Positions 52,548-60,697 of a DNA stretch of 64,000 nt are shown piece by piece; position 1 is the first letter of the stretch; the number at the start of each line of letters is the position of its first letter. The position numbers were made by a program, and so were the translations under genes. The stretch comes from Streptomyces caatingaensis (GTDB lineage Bacteria > Actinomycetota > Actinomycetes > Streptomycetales > Streptomycetaceae). The stretch is from assembly GCF_001187435.1 (NCBI RefSeq), contig NZ_LFXA01000004.1, positions 501,001 to 565,000 of the forward strand, in the 5' to 3' direction. Below the pieces are notes generated by a model. It saw nothing but the letters and a program-made list of their open reading frames with translations, was not told where the DNA came from and did no database searches.

Positions 52548-53025
52548 GTGCCAGCACCGACTGGCTTGCCCGCTGCGTCCCTTCGCCGACAGCGGTCCGG
52601 TCGCAATGGGCGGCGGGCGAGTTGGCGCCCCTCCGCTCCGCGGCGTGGTCCGTCGTCGAGACGCGCGACGTCGTCCAGGCCGTCGACGCGCTGCTCGCCC
52701 TCCGGCGGGCCGGGCGTCCCGGCCCGGTCCTCGCCCACCCCGAGGGCCGGCGGATCCGGTGGCTGCCGCCGCCCGGCCAGGCCGCCGCACTCGACGGGCT
52801 CCCCGGCCTGACCGTGCGCCCCGCCGACTGGGCCCTGCCACGCCCGCCCGCCGACGAGCCGCTGTACGAGGCCCGGTGCACCACCTGCCGGGAGACCTCG
52901 AAGCAGGTCGAAGGCGACCGCTGGGCCCGGAGACCTGGGCGCTCCAGCACACCCGGCTCCACCCGGAGCACACCGGCCACTGCGCCGTCACCACGTCCTT
53001 CCGGCGCGTCGATCCCATCAACTGA
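52544..53025 (+). pseudogene. Frameshifted hypothetical gene with zinc-ribbon end
   Basis: The first frame reads RSQWAAGELAPLRSAAWSVV, QAVDALLALRRAGRPGPVLA and YEARCTTCRETSKQVEGD. Near 52918 a one-base shift is needed to continue into PETWALQHTRLHPEHTGHCA and end at 53025. The pieces form one domain: a CxxC ribbon followed by a W-x-x-x-H helix, as in small mobile-element proteins. In its present frame the end is scrambled, so it is probably inactive unless the shift is a sequencing error. Confidence 0.55.
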
Positions 53026-53059
53026 GCAGCGTCCACAGCCCACTTCACCCGAGGTACCG

Positions 53060-53593
53060 ATGACACGCCCCCTGACTTACCCCACGCAGGACCACCCCGG
53101 CGCCCGCTGGCTGGTCTCGCGGACCGTGCACCCCCGCCTCGTCCACGAGGCATGGGACATGGGCTGCACCGCCGGCATCGAAGTCGGTCATCACTTCGAC
53201 ATCGTCCACCTGTCCGCCCGGGCCGTCGAGGACGGCATCGTCGGCGTCAGGACAGACGAAGCGATCAGGTCGGCGTTCCTCACCGCCGGCATCGCCCACG
53301 GCGTCATCGCCTCCCGCCGCCGGGACTCCTACACCGTCCTCGTCCCGCCGGGAACCGCCCGGACCTGGGACGCCCCGGACACCACGGGCACCGGGGCCGA
53401 CGACCCCCACCGCTACCTCCGGGCACCCCACCCCCGACTGCGGGAGGGGCCCGGTGCCTTCTGGCTGCTCCCCGTCCCCTTGGGGGACGAGCACCTCGCC
53501 GACCCGGCGCTCCTCCGCTCCCTCCTCGTACCCCCGCCACCCGCACCCCGTCGGCTGAAGTGGGGCAGCCCACAGCCGCCCGCGCGCGCCTGA
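53060..53593 (+). CDS. Hypothetical protein of the integrative-element remnant
   Basis: This 177-residue protein contains ARWLVSRTVHPRLVHEAWDM, CTAGIEVGHHFDIVHLSARA, and FWLLPVPLGDEHLADPALLR. The layout (target-side pocket, VLVPPGTARTWD) recalls bifunctional primase/polymerase accessory domains on Streptomyces elements, but no catalytic motif is visible, so I assign no function. GAGG is 5 nt before ATG 53060. It lies between the broken zinc-ribbon gene and the broken integrase. Confidence 0.6.
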   Translation: MTRPLTYPTQDHPGARWLVSRTVHPRLVHEAWDMGCTAGIEVGHHFDIVHLSARAVEDGIVGVRTDEAIRSAFLTAGIAHGVIASRRRDSYTVLVPPGTARTWDAPDTTGTGADDPHRYLRAPHPRLREGPGAFWLLPVPLGDEHLADPALLRSLLVPPPPAPRRLKWGSPQPPARA

Positions 53594-53613
53594 TCCCAGC
53601 GCCGGCGCGGCGT

Positions 53614-53820
53614 CCTTCACCCGCGTCGCCGAGCCGGCCGGCCTGCGCGTCGTCCGGCTGCACGACGCCCGGCACGGCTGCGCCACGTTGCTCACGATGG
53701 AGATCCCCGGTCACTCCCAGATCGCGGTGACCAGAACGTCTGCACCCACGTGTCGGAGGACTCCCGGGAGGGAGGCGGTGGGGCATAGGGATCGGCTCTT
53801 GCACCGCCGGCGGGAGCGTC
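53614..53820 (+). pseudogene. Tyrosine integrase remnant (C-terminal part)
   Basis: The C-terminus of a phage-type integrase is recognisable in pieces: FTRVAEPAGLRVVRLHDARH (containing the HxxR-like box), GCATLLT, then, after a loss of about ten codons, MEIPGHSQIAVT. In a second frame CTHVSEDSRE appears, where the active enzyme has a Tyr nucleophile (YTHV) and this copy has Cys. A third frame gives EAVGHRDRLLHRRRE. No start or N-terminal half is seen. It abuts tRNA-Val. Confidence 0.75.
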
Positions 53821-53852
53821 CGGAACAGGGACTGCCGTCAAGGGCTACCGTC

Positions 53853-53886
53853 AACGCCCCCGCGGAGAGATCTCCGCGGGGGCGTT
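53853..53886. terminator. Strong hairpin between tRNA-Val and integrase remnant
   Basis: Inverted repeat with 16-base arms (AACGCCCCCGCGGAGA at 53853-53868 and its complement at 53871-53886), followed on the plus strand by TCCCC. Probably ends the tRNA transcript and any transcript coming from the integrase side. Confidence 0.75.
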
Positions 53887-53891
53887 TCCCC

Positions 53892-53966
53892 TGGTGGGCA
53901 CAGACGGATTTGAACCGCCGACATCCGCTTTGTAAGAGCGGCGCTCTACCGCTGAGCTATGCGCCC
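53892..53966 (-). tRNA. tRNA-Val (anticodon UAC)
   Basis: Minus-strand cloverleaf: acceptor GGGCGCA pairs with TGTGCCC, D arm GCTCAGCGGTAGAGC, anticodon stem CCGCT/AGCGG with loop CTTACAA (anticodon TAC), T arm GGCGGTTCAAATCCGTC, discriminator A and an encoded CCA. A decayed integrase begins beyond its 3' end, so the tRNA is the probable attachment site. Confidence 0.95.
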
Positions 53967-54126
53967 GCAACGAAACGACAGCCTACATGCCCCCGCCCGG
54001 CACCCGGCAAACCCGGGAGCGGGGGTTATCCCCACCCCCGGTGCGGCGGTGGGCAGGAGGGCGGGGGGAGGGGTGGGTGCCTAGGGTGAGGGGGCCGGGG
54101 GTCGCCGTTTGGAGTGGGGGTTTGTG

Positions 54127-54897
54127 ATGTTTCGCCGTGCTCGTGCCATGCGTCTGACGGTGCTGGTCGGAGGGGTGGCGGTCGCCGGGGCGGTGCTGGC
54201 GGGGTGCGGGCAGCCGGATCCGGACGCGGTGGAGCCGGAGACGCGGACGTTCGCGCTGGAGGGGCGGACGCTGACGGTGGACAACGACAACTCGCAGCTG
54301 GAGCTGGTGCCGGGGAGCGGGAAGGACGTGAAGGTCACGCGGCGGTTCGACGGGTGGTCGGTGGGCGGCTCCACGGGGACGTCGTGGGAGATGGACGGGG
54401 ACACGCTCAGGCTGCGGCAGAAGTGCGGCGGGATCAGCAAGCACTGCGAGTCGAAGCACCGGATCGAGGTGCCGGGCGGGGTCACCGTCGTCGTCAAGGA
54501 CCGGAACGGCGGGGTCACGGCCCGGGGGATCAAGGGCGATCTGCGGATCGGCTCGGTGGACGGGGCGGTCCGCGTGCACGGGGCCGACGGGCGGCTGGAC
54601 CTCACCACCACCAACGGCGACATCGAGGCCGGCGACGCGATCGGCTCGCACCGGATCTCCGCCCGATCCGACAACGGGAACGTCACGGTCGCGCCCCGGC
54701 GCGTCCCGGACCGGGTGCTCGGCGAGTCCGTCAACGGGAACGTCACGGTGAGGCTGCCGGAGAGCGGCAGGTACCGGGTGGACGCGCAGAGCGACAACGG
54801 CTCGGCCACGGTGGACGCGCACCGCGACGACGCCTCCCGGCACAGCGTGCGGGCGCACAGCGACAACGGGAACGTCCGCGTGCGCACCGGCGGCTGA
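54127..54897 (+). CDS. DUF4097-type beta-strand-repeat lipoprotein
   Basis: This 256-residue lipoprotein has an LAGC lipobox (Cys about 29). The mature chain is a solenoid-like series of short beta repeats of the DUF4097 (DUF4098) type: VDNDNSQLEL, DRNGGVTARG, TTNGDIEAGD, SDNGNVTVAP, VNGNVTVRL, SDNGSATVDA and SDNGNVRVRT. Such proteins are adhesin-like envelope components of unknown role. ATG 54127 fits the signal peptide; an upstream in-frame start is unlikely. Confidence 0.82.
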   Translation: MFRRARAMRLTVLVGGVAVAGAVLAGCGQPDPDAVEPETRTFALEGRTLTVDNDNSQLELVPGSGKDVKVTRRFDGWSVGGSTGTSWEMDGDTLRLRQKCGGISKHCESKHRIEVPGGVTVVVKDRNGGVTARGIKGDLRIGSVDGAVRVHGADGRLDLTTTNGDIEAGDAIGSHRISARSDNGNVTVAPRRVPDRVLGESVNGNVTVRLPESGRYRVDAQSDNGSATVDAHRDDASRHSVRAHSDNGNVRVRTGG

Positions 54898-54977
54898 CCG
54901 CGCCCGCGAGGGCGTCCGGGGCGGGTGGGAGAATGGCCCTCCGGCCTGGGCGACCAACGGGAGAGGGCAGAGCGCAC

Positions 54978-56351
54978 GTGACGGTTACCCCCTTCACGCA
55001 GTCGGTACGACCCGCCGTGCGGGCGGTCCGGGAGGCCGTCGCGCTGGCACTGCTGCCGCTGCCCCTGCTGGCCGCGGCGGCCGTCGCCGCGCCGGCGGCG
55101 TTCGCCGGCGGGGGCACCCGCCGCTGGGGGTGGGGCCGGGGCGAGGGGCAGCGGGCCGAGGCGCAGGCGGCCAAGGACGCCGCGGCGGCCGCGTTCTACG
55201 AACTGGACACCGCCCAGCGGGACCTGCGGATCTCCATCGAGACGATCACGGCCGTGGACTCCTCGGCGGCCGCCCGCCGGGCCGCCGGGCAGTTCGCCGC
55301 GCTGGGGGCCCGCGTCGACGAGGTGTCGGGCGCGTACATCGCCGCCGTGGACGCCCACGACCTCGACCGGGAGGACCTGGACGGCGCCTCGGCGGCCCGG
55401 GCCCGGCAGGACCTGACCCGGGCGAAGGACGAACTGCTCAGGGCCAAGGCGGATCTCGACCGGTTCGCGCAGGGCCTGACGCCGCTGCTGGCGGCGGCCG
55501 AGCGGGAGCTGACGAGGCTCGCCCCCGCCGTGGAACGCGCCCGGCAGGCGCTGCTGGCCGCGAGCGAGGCCCTGGACGCCGTCCGCGCGGCCGGTCTGCG
55601 GGCCGACGGCCCGGCGGCCCGCCTCGCCGCCCTCGCCCCGGAGCTGACCCGCCTCAACGAGGGCGCCGGCCGGCACGGCGTCCCGCAGACGATCGAGCGG
55701 GCCGAGCGGACCCTGCGCGAGGCGGAGGCGGTCCGCGCCGAGGCGGAGCAACTGCCGCGGCGAGCGGCCGAGATCGACAAGCGGCTCGTCTCGCTGCGGA
55801 CCCGCGCGCAGGCGATCGGCACGCGGGCCGAGGGCGTCGCGCCCGTCCTCAGCGAGCTGCGCCGCCGCTACAGCGCGGCGTGCTGGCAGGACCTCCAGCA
55901 CGTGCCGGAGCGGGCGCGGCAGTCGGTGGAGCAGGCGGAGGCCAAGCTGGCCGAGGCGCGGCGGGCGCGGGACGAGCAGCGCTGGCCGGACGCGACGGCG
56001 CTGCTGTCGACGGTGCGGGCGCTGCTGGCGGAGACCGACGAGTCGGTGTCGGCGGCCGGCGACCGGCTGCGGCGGCTGGACGAGGTGTCGGCGGACCGGC
56101 GGGGGGAGATCGAGCGGACCCGGTTCGCGATCAGGGACGCCCAGCGGCTGGCGATGGCCGGGCGCAGCACGCCGGACCCCCGGCACGCGGGCCCGCTGGA
56201 CGAGGCGGTGGCCCGGCTGGACCGCGCGGTGGCGGGTCTGACCGGGCGGCATCCGGACTGGTGGGCGTTCCTGACCGAGACGGACGCGGTGCGGCGGTCG
56301 GTCGCGGAGGTCGTGGCCCGGATCCGGGAGGAGCGCGGCACCCGGGGCTGA
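54978..56351 (+). CDS. Exported coiled-coil protein
   Basis: This 457-residue protein has a hydrophobic N-terminal segment (AVALALLPLPLLAAAAVAAPA), a short Gly/Arg/Trp stretch, and then nearly uninterrupted Ala/Glu/Arg helix with heptads to the end (AKDELLRAKADLDRFAQGLT, AERTLREAEAVRAEAEQLPR, AEAKLAEARRARDEQRW). It probably is membrane-anchored and forms rods or dimers. No conserved enzyme motif. Start GTG 54978. Confidence 0.8.
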   Translation: MTVTPFTQSVRPAVRAVREAVALALLPLPLLAAAAVAAPAAFAGGGTRRWGWGRGEGQRAEAQAAKDAAAAAFYELDTAQRDLRISIETITAVDSSAAARRAAGQFAALGARVDEVSGAYIAAVDAHDLDREDLDGASAARARQDLTRAKDELLRAKADLDRFAQGLTPLLAAAERELTRLAPAVERARQALLAASEALDAVRAAGLRADGPAARLAALAPELTRLNEGAGRHGVPQTIERAERTLREAEAVRAEAEQLPRRAAEIDKRLVSLRTRAQAIGTRAEGVAPVLSELRRRYSAACWQDLQHVPERARQSVEQAEAKLAEARRARDEQRWPDATALLSTVRALLAETDESVSAAGDRLRRLDEVSADRRGEIERTRFAIRDAQRLAMAGRSTPDPRHAGPLDEAVARLDRAVAGLTGRHPDWWAFLTETDAVRRSVAEVVARIREERGTRG

Positions 56352-56374
56352 CCGGTGCTGGCTATGCTGCCGGC

Positions 56375-56590
56375 ATGCCTCGTTACGAATACCGCTGCCG
56401 GACCTGTGGTGACGCCTTCGAGCTGGACCGGCCGATGGCCGAGTCGTCCGCTCCGGCGGCCTGCCCCGAGGGGCACGCGGACACCGTCAGACTGCTGTCG
56501 GCCGTCGCCGTGACGGGGAGCGCCGCCGCCCCCGCCGCGCCGCGTGCCGGTGGTGGCGGCGGGTGCTGCGGAGGCGGCTGCTGCGGCTGA
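56375..56590 (+). CDS. FmdB-type zinc ribbon protein
   Basis: This 71-residue protein opens with MPRYEYRCRTCGDAFELDRP and has the putative ligands Cys8, Cys11, Cys30 and His34 of the FmdB regulator family. The C-terminus is a Gly/Cys-rich tail, CCGGGCCG, four cysteines in the last eight residues, possibly another metal site. It begins 23 nt after the coiled-coil gene and is convergent with the O-methyltransferase gene. Confidence 0.87.
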   Translation: MPRYEYRCRTCGDAFELDRPMAESSAPAACPEGHADTVRLLSAVAVTGSAAAPAAPRAGGGGGCCGGGCCG

Positions 56591-56613
56591 ACGCCGCGCC
56601 CGGCCAAGGGGGT

Positions 56614-57276
56614 TCAGGACACCTTGCGGGCCAGCGTCAGGCCGTCGGCGACGTTCAGCAGGACCGACTCCATGCGCTTGTCGGCGGCGGCGTGGTCGTT
56701 GAACCGCCGTACGCCCGCCGCCGGCCCGGTGACCCCGGGGTCGGTCACGGTGCCCTGGAAGAGGGTGTTGTCGACGACGAGCAGGCCGCCGGTCCGCAGC
56801 CGGGGGACGATCTCCTCCCAGTAGTTGACGTAGTTCTCCTTGTCGGCGTCGAGGAAGACGAGGTCGAAGCCCGGCTCGGCGGGCAGCGCCCGCAGGGACG
56901 CGAGCCCGTCTCCGATGCGCAGGTCGATGCGGTCGGCGACGCCCGCCTCGGCCCAGGCGCGGCGGGCGTGGGCGGTCCACTCCTCGGAGACGTCGAAGGC
57001 GATGATGCCGCCGTCGGAGGGCAGGGCCTGGGCCATGGCCAGCGAGGAGAGGCCGGTGAAGGTGCCGATCTCCAGGATGCGGCGGGCACCGGTGAGGCGG
57101 ACGAGGAAGGCGAGCAACGGCGCCTGCTCCTCGGCGACCTGGAGGTGCGCCGCGTCGGGGAGCAGGGAGCGGGTGGTGTCGACCAGCTTCCGCAGGACGG
57201 GGTCGAGCGGCGGGTTGTGGTCGAGGAGGTACTGGTAGAGCTCGGGGCTGAGCTGGACGCTCTTGGTGACGGTCAC
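56614..57276 (-). CDS. Class I O-methyltransferase (CCoAOMT-like)
   Basis: This 220-residue methyltransferase has the family's SAM motif LEIGTFTGLSSLAMA, the metal-binding FLDADKENYVNYWEE, and LLVVDNTLFQG, FNDHAAADKRMESVLLNVAD. Divalent-metal-dependent O-methylation of catechol-like or small phenolic substrates is typical of the family; the substrate here is unknown. GAGGAG 5 nt before GTG 57276. A 15-bp tandem repeat lies 48-92 bp upstream. Confidence 0.9.
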   Translation of the reverse strand: MTVTKSVQLSPELYQYLLDHNPPLDPVLRKLVDTTRSLLPDAAHLQVAEEQAPLLAFLVRLTGARRILEIGTFTGLSSLAMAQALPSDGGIIAFDVSEEWTAHARRAWAEAGVADRIDLRIGDGLASLRALPAEPGFDLVFLDADKENYVNYWEEIVPRLRTGGLLVVDNTLFQGTVTDPGVTGPAAGVRRFNDHAAADKRMESVLLNVADGLTLARKVS

Positions 57277-57323
57277 GCGAACTCCTCGTCGGCGGCGGTA
57301 CGTTCCGGGTCGGTCGATCCGTG

Positions 57324-57368
57324 GATCCATGTCCCGTAGATCCATGTCCCGTAGATCCACGTTCCGTT
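57324..57368. repeat. 15-bp tandem repeat x3 upstream of the O-methyltransferase gene
   Basis: GATCCATGTCCCGTA at 57324-57338 and 57339-57353, then the variant GATCCACGTTCCGTT at 57354-57368, flanked on both sides by GATCCGTG half-units (57316 and 57369). This looks like an iteron-like array in the promoter region. Confidence 0.85.
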
Positions 57369-57383
57369 GATCCGTGAACGACC

Positions 57384-58247
57384 TTAGATCGAACCGCCCC
57401 GGCACGACAGGCCGTTGTCGGACGTTCCGGACACGCCCTCCGCATCGGCGAGCGCCGCCGCGGCCGCCCGGACGATCTCCTCCCCCGCCGCCACGCCGGC
57501 CGTCGCGAGGGCCGTGACGTGCGGTGCGCTCCAGCCGCAGGCGGCCAGTTCGCCGTGGCCGGGGCGCCAGCCGAGGTCGGCGGCGAGCAGCAGGTCGGCG
57601 TCGAGCAGGGAGTCGCCGGCGGCCAGGACGCGGCCGGCGCCGGCGCGGCGGGCGACCTCGGTGACGGCGGCGCCCTTCGTCACGGGCCGGGGCACGGCGT
57701 AGACCTTGCGGCCCTGGAGGGAGACGTTCCAGCCACGCTCGCCCGCCCAGGCGGCCAGGTCGTCCACCCAGCCCTCCGGGAGCCGCTCCCGGTCGACGAC
57801 GAGGTAGGCGAAGAGGCCGTCCGCCGTGCGGTCCTTGAGGAGCCAGGCGGGGTCGGCGGTACGGGCGACGCGGTCGCGGACCGCGGCGAGGGGCGCGCAG
57901 CCGTCCGCCACGGCCCGGCGCACCCGCGCCCGCCAGCCGGGGTCGGGCTCGCCGTCGACGAGGATCTCGCCGCCGTTGGCGCAGACCGCGTACCGGGGCG
58001 GCGGGCCGGGCAGCCGGACGCGGGCGTACTGGGCGAGGGTGCGGGTGGTGGCGGGGACGAACGCGCCGGTGCGGGCGATCCCCGCGAGCACACCCGCGGC
58101 GCCCTCGGTCAGGAAGGACAGCGGCCTGCCCTCGTACACCTCGACGCACAGCAGCCGGGGGGCGGCCGCGTCCGGCCCGGCCAGGCGCAGGGCGGCGGAC
58201 GAGTAGACGAGGGTGCGGTCGAGATCGCTGGCGAACAGGGTGCTCAC
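57384..58247 (-). CDS. HAD-family phosphatase of the Ter operon
   Basis: This 287-residue Cof/SPP-type HAD hydrolase begins LFASDLDRTLVYSS (motif I DxDxT), continues with VPATTRTLAQYARV (motif II), a mid cap domain, VTKGAAVTEVARRAG (motif III Lys) and LAAGDSLLDADLLLAA (motif IV GDSxxD). It is the third gene of the HpcH-PRTase/StiP-HAD operon, overlapping the fusion gene GTGA. In Ter operons it presumably dephosphorylates a nucleotide-like product. Confidence 0.88.
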   Translation of the reverse strand: MSTLFASDLDRTLVYSSAALRLAGPDAAAPRLLCVEVYEGRPLSFLTEGAAGVLAGIARTGAFVPATTRTLAQYARVRLPGPPPRYAVCANGGEILVDGEPDPGWRARVRRAVADGCAPLAAVRDRVARTADPAWLLKDRTADGLFAYLVVDRERLPEGWVDDLAAWAGERGWNVSLQGRKVYAVPRPVTKGAAVTEVARRAGAGRVLAAGDSLLDADLLLAADLGWRPGHGELAACGWSAPHVTALATAGVAAGEEIVRAAAAALADAEGVSGTSDNGLSCRGGSI

Positions 58248-60697
58248 GGGGCGGCGACCGCCTTGCCGTCGGTGCCGGTGGCGGCCCTGGTGTACCGGGG
58301 GTGGACGAGTCCGACGCAGCTGTACGGCAGGCCGTCCACCTCCTCGACGGGGACGCCGCGCCCCTCGGCGAGCAGCCGCACGTGGTCGAGGGCGGGGCCG
58401 GCGCCGCGCCGGGCGAGGATCTTCCAGGGGACGCGGCGCAGCAGGACGCGGGTCGTCTCGCCGACGCCGGGCTTGACGAGGTTGACGTCGTGGATGCCGT
58501 ACTCCTCGCTGATCCGCTCGACGGCGGCCCAGCCCTGCCAGGTGGGGGTGCGGTCGTCGGCGGCCAGCTCCTTGGCCTCGTGGGCGACTTCGTCGGCGAC
58601 GGCGTCGAAGCGGGCGGAGACGGTGTCGAGGAAGGCGCCGGAGACGTCCGAACCGGCCAGCTCCCGGTAGAACTTGGCGCCGTGGAAGTCGTCCGGCCCG
58701 ACGAGGTCGGCGCGCAGGACGGTGCGCGATATCAGGCCGGAGACGGTGGAGTTGAGGCAGGCGGAGGGGATGAGGAAGTCGTCGCGCGTGCCGTAGGTCT
58801 CCACGCAGGAGCCGGGGTCGGCGAGCACGGCGAGCCGTGGGTCGAACTCCGTTCCGGCCAGGGCCTGTTCGAGCTCGCGCGTGATGGCGCCCTTGCCCGT
58901 CCAGCCGTCGACGAAGACGACGTCGCGGGGGTCGTGGCGGTCGGCGAGCCAGCGCAGGGCCGCGGTGTCGACGCCCCGGCCGCGGACGATGGAGACGGCG
59001 TAGTGCGGCAGGTCGAGGCCGTGCGCGTGCCGGGCCCAGCGGCGCATCAGGACGCCGACGGGGGTGCCGGCGCGGGCCAGCGAGACCAGCACCGGGCGGG
59101 GGGACCGCTCGGCGAGCACCGTCTCGGTCACGACGCCGACGGCGCGGGCGAGGCGGTCGGCGGAGGCGTCGAGCGCGGCGCGGTAGAGCGCCTGGTAGCG
59201 CTCGCCGGGCCGGTACTCGACGGGCAGCGACTCGGCGTAGTGCGCGCCGCCGTTCTGGATGGCCTCCTCGCGCTCCTCGACGGGCGCCTCCAGGGTGACC
59301 CCGGAGAAGTCCTGGAGCAGCCAGCCGACCTCCTCGGGCGCGTACGAGGAGAACGCGGGGCCGCGCAGGGGTTCGCGCGGGGCTCTGTGCGAGGGGATCA
59401 CGGCGAGCAGCACCTTTCGGGTGTGTGCGGCCAGCCGGTCCAGCAGGCCGCCGGGCGCGTGCAGTTCGGGGGTGTCGGCCACGGAGTCGACGACGGCGAC
59501 GACGGCGTCGAAGCCGGTGCCGTCGGCGGCGGGGGCGACGTTGTAGGCGTAGCGGTCGCCCGGTCCGTCGGCGGGGGCGTCGTGGGCCGGGAAGCGCAGC
59601 CGGGTGCGGATGGCGTAGCCGGGGTCGTCGACGGCCAGGACGGGCGAGCGCGTGGTGGTCGAGAAGCGTACGTCGACGCCGTCGGCCTCCAGGGCGGCGG
59701 CGAGGCGCAGGGGCGCGTACATGAGCTCCTCGTTGCCGAGGACGAGGACGCGGGCGCCCTCGGGGAGGTGCCCGGCGATCTCGCCCGCCATGCGCGGCAA
59801 CGCGCCCTCCAGGCGGGCGCGGTGGGCGGGGGTGAAGCCGTGGCGCCCGCCGTCGGGGAGGCCGGGGGGCCAGCGGAGGTCGACGCGGGTGGCGGTGCGG
59901 GGGGCCCTGGAGGGTGCGCCGGCCTCCGCGCCCCTGTCCGTCGCCCGCGGGGTCCGCGCCGGGCCCCCGGAAGGGGCCGGGTGCCCCGCGCCGGACCAGC
60001 GGGCCACCAGCTCCCGGCCCCGCTCCAGGACGTCCTCCGGGAGGGTCACCGTGCCCGTCGCGAGGGCGATCAGGTCCACCCGGGCGCCGAGTCCGGCGGC
60101 GAAGGCGTCGAGGCGGGCGCGGTCGCCGGGCGAGCGCATGTCGACGAGGGCGACGATCACGTAGTGGCCGCGGGGGTGGCGCCGGTGGAGCGCGGCGATG
60201 GTGTTCGTCACCGTGCGGCCGGTGGAGAACTCGTCGTCGACGAGGACGAGCGGTCCGTCCCCGGCGAGCAGCGCCGGGTCCTCCGGGAGCAGCAGGTGGG
60301 AGGTCGCGTGGCTGTGCTCCTCCTCGAAGCCGCCGACGGGGGCGACGCCCGGCACCGGCCGCCGGGTGGAGTGCAGGTACGGGGCGAGCGCGAGGCCGTC
60401 GGCGACGGAGTGGCCGAGGCCGGTGGCGGTCTCGGCGTAGCCGAGGACGACGGCCCGGGCGGCCGCCTCGTCGCCGAGGAGCGCGCGGACCCGGCGGCCG
60501 AGCCCGACGCCGGTGCCGTGCACCACGGAGGGCCGCTGCGGCACGTGCTTGCCGAGGACGTGGGAGACGAGCAGGTGGGCCCGCCGCGGATTGTGCCGCA
60601 GGGCGAGGCCCAGCAGGCCGGAGAGGGCGGCGTCGCCCTCCAGCCGCACCCCGAGGCGTTCGGCCACCCAGCGGCCGGACCAGGCAGGCCGGGTCAC
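58244..60697 (-). CDS. PRTase-TRSP-StiP-PELOTA fusion protein of the Ter module
   Basis: This 817-residue polypeptide in one open frame contains: PRTase with PRPP motif LVLVDDEFSTGRTVTNTIAA (about residues 155-174); a linker; a TRSP domain (VLVLGNEELMYAPLRLAAAL, RFSTTTRSPVLAVDD); a StiP domain (LLQDFSGVTLEAPVEEREEA, VLVSLARAGTPVGVLMRRW, YAVSIVRGRGVDTAAL); and a PELOTA-type RNA-binding end (VNLVKPGVGETTRVLLRRVP). Such domains are usually in two or more proteins of the Ter biosynthetic group proposed to make a nucleoside-like compound. GTG 60697 overlaps the HpcH stop. Confidence 0.82.
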   Translation of the reverse strand: MTRPAWSGRWVAERLGVRLEGDAALSGLLGLALRHNPRRAHLLVSHVLGKHVPQRPSVVHGTGVGLGRRVRALLGDEAAARAVVLGYAETATGLGHSVADGLALAPYLHSTRRPVPGVAPVGGFEEEHSHATSHLLLPEDPALLAGDGPLVLVDDEFSTGRTVTNTIAALHRRHPRGHYVIVALVDMRSPGDRARLDAFAAGLGARVDLIALATGTVTLPEDVLERGRELVARWSGAGHPAPSGGPARTPRATDRGAEAGAPSRAPRTATRVDLRWPPGLPDGGRHGFTPAHRARLEGALPRMAGEIAGHLPEGARVLVLGNEELMYAPLRLAAALEADGVDVRFSTTTRSPVLAVDDPGYAIRTRLRFPAHDAPADGPGDRYAYNVAPAADGTGFDAVVAVVDSVADTPELHAPGGLLDRLAAHTRKVLLAVIPSHRAPREPLRGPAFSSYAPEEVGWLLQDFSGVTLEAPVEEREEAIQNGGAHYAESLPVEYRPGERYQALYRAALDASADRLARAVGVVTETVLAERSPRPVLVSLARAGTPVGVLMRRWARHAHGLDLPHYAVSIVRGRGVDTAALRWLADRHDPRDVVFVDGWTGKGAITRELEQALAGTEFDPRLAVLADPGSCVETYGTRDDFLIPSACLNSTVSGLISRTVLRADLVGPDDFHGAKFYRELAGSDVSGAFLDTVSARFDAVADEVAHEAKELAADDRTPTWQGWAAVERISEEYGIHDVNLVKPGVGETTRVLLRRVPWKILARRGAGPALDHVRLLAEGRGVPVEEVDGLPYSCVGLVHPRYTRAATGTDGKAVAAP

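Noticed and set aside
53060..53593. DNA primase/polymerase
   Set aside because: Only a vague layout similarity; no catalytic acidic triad is visible.
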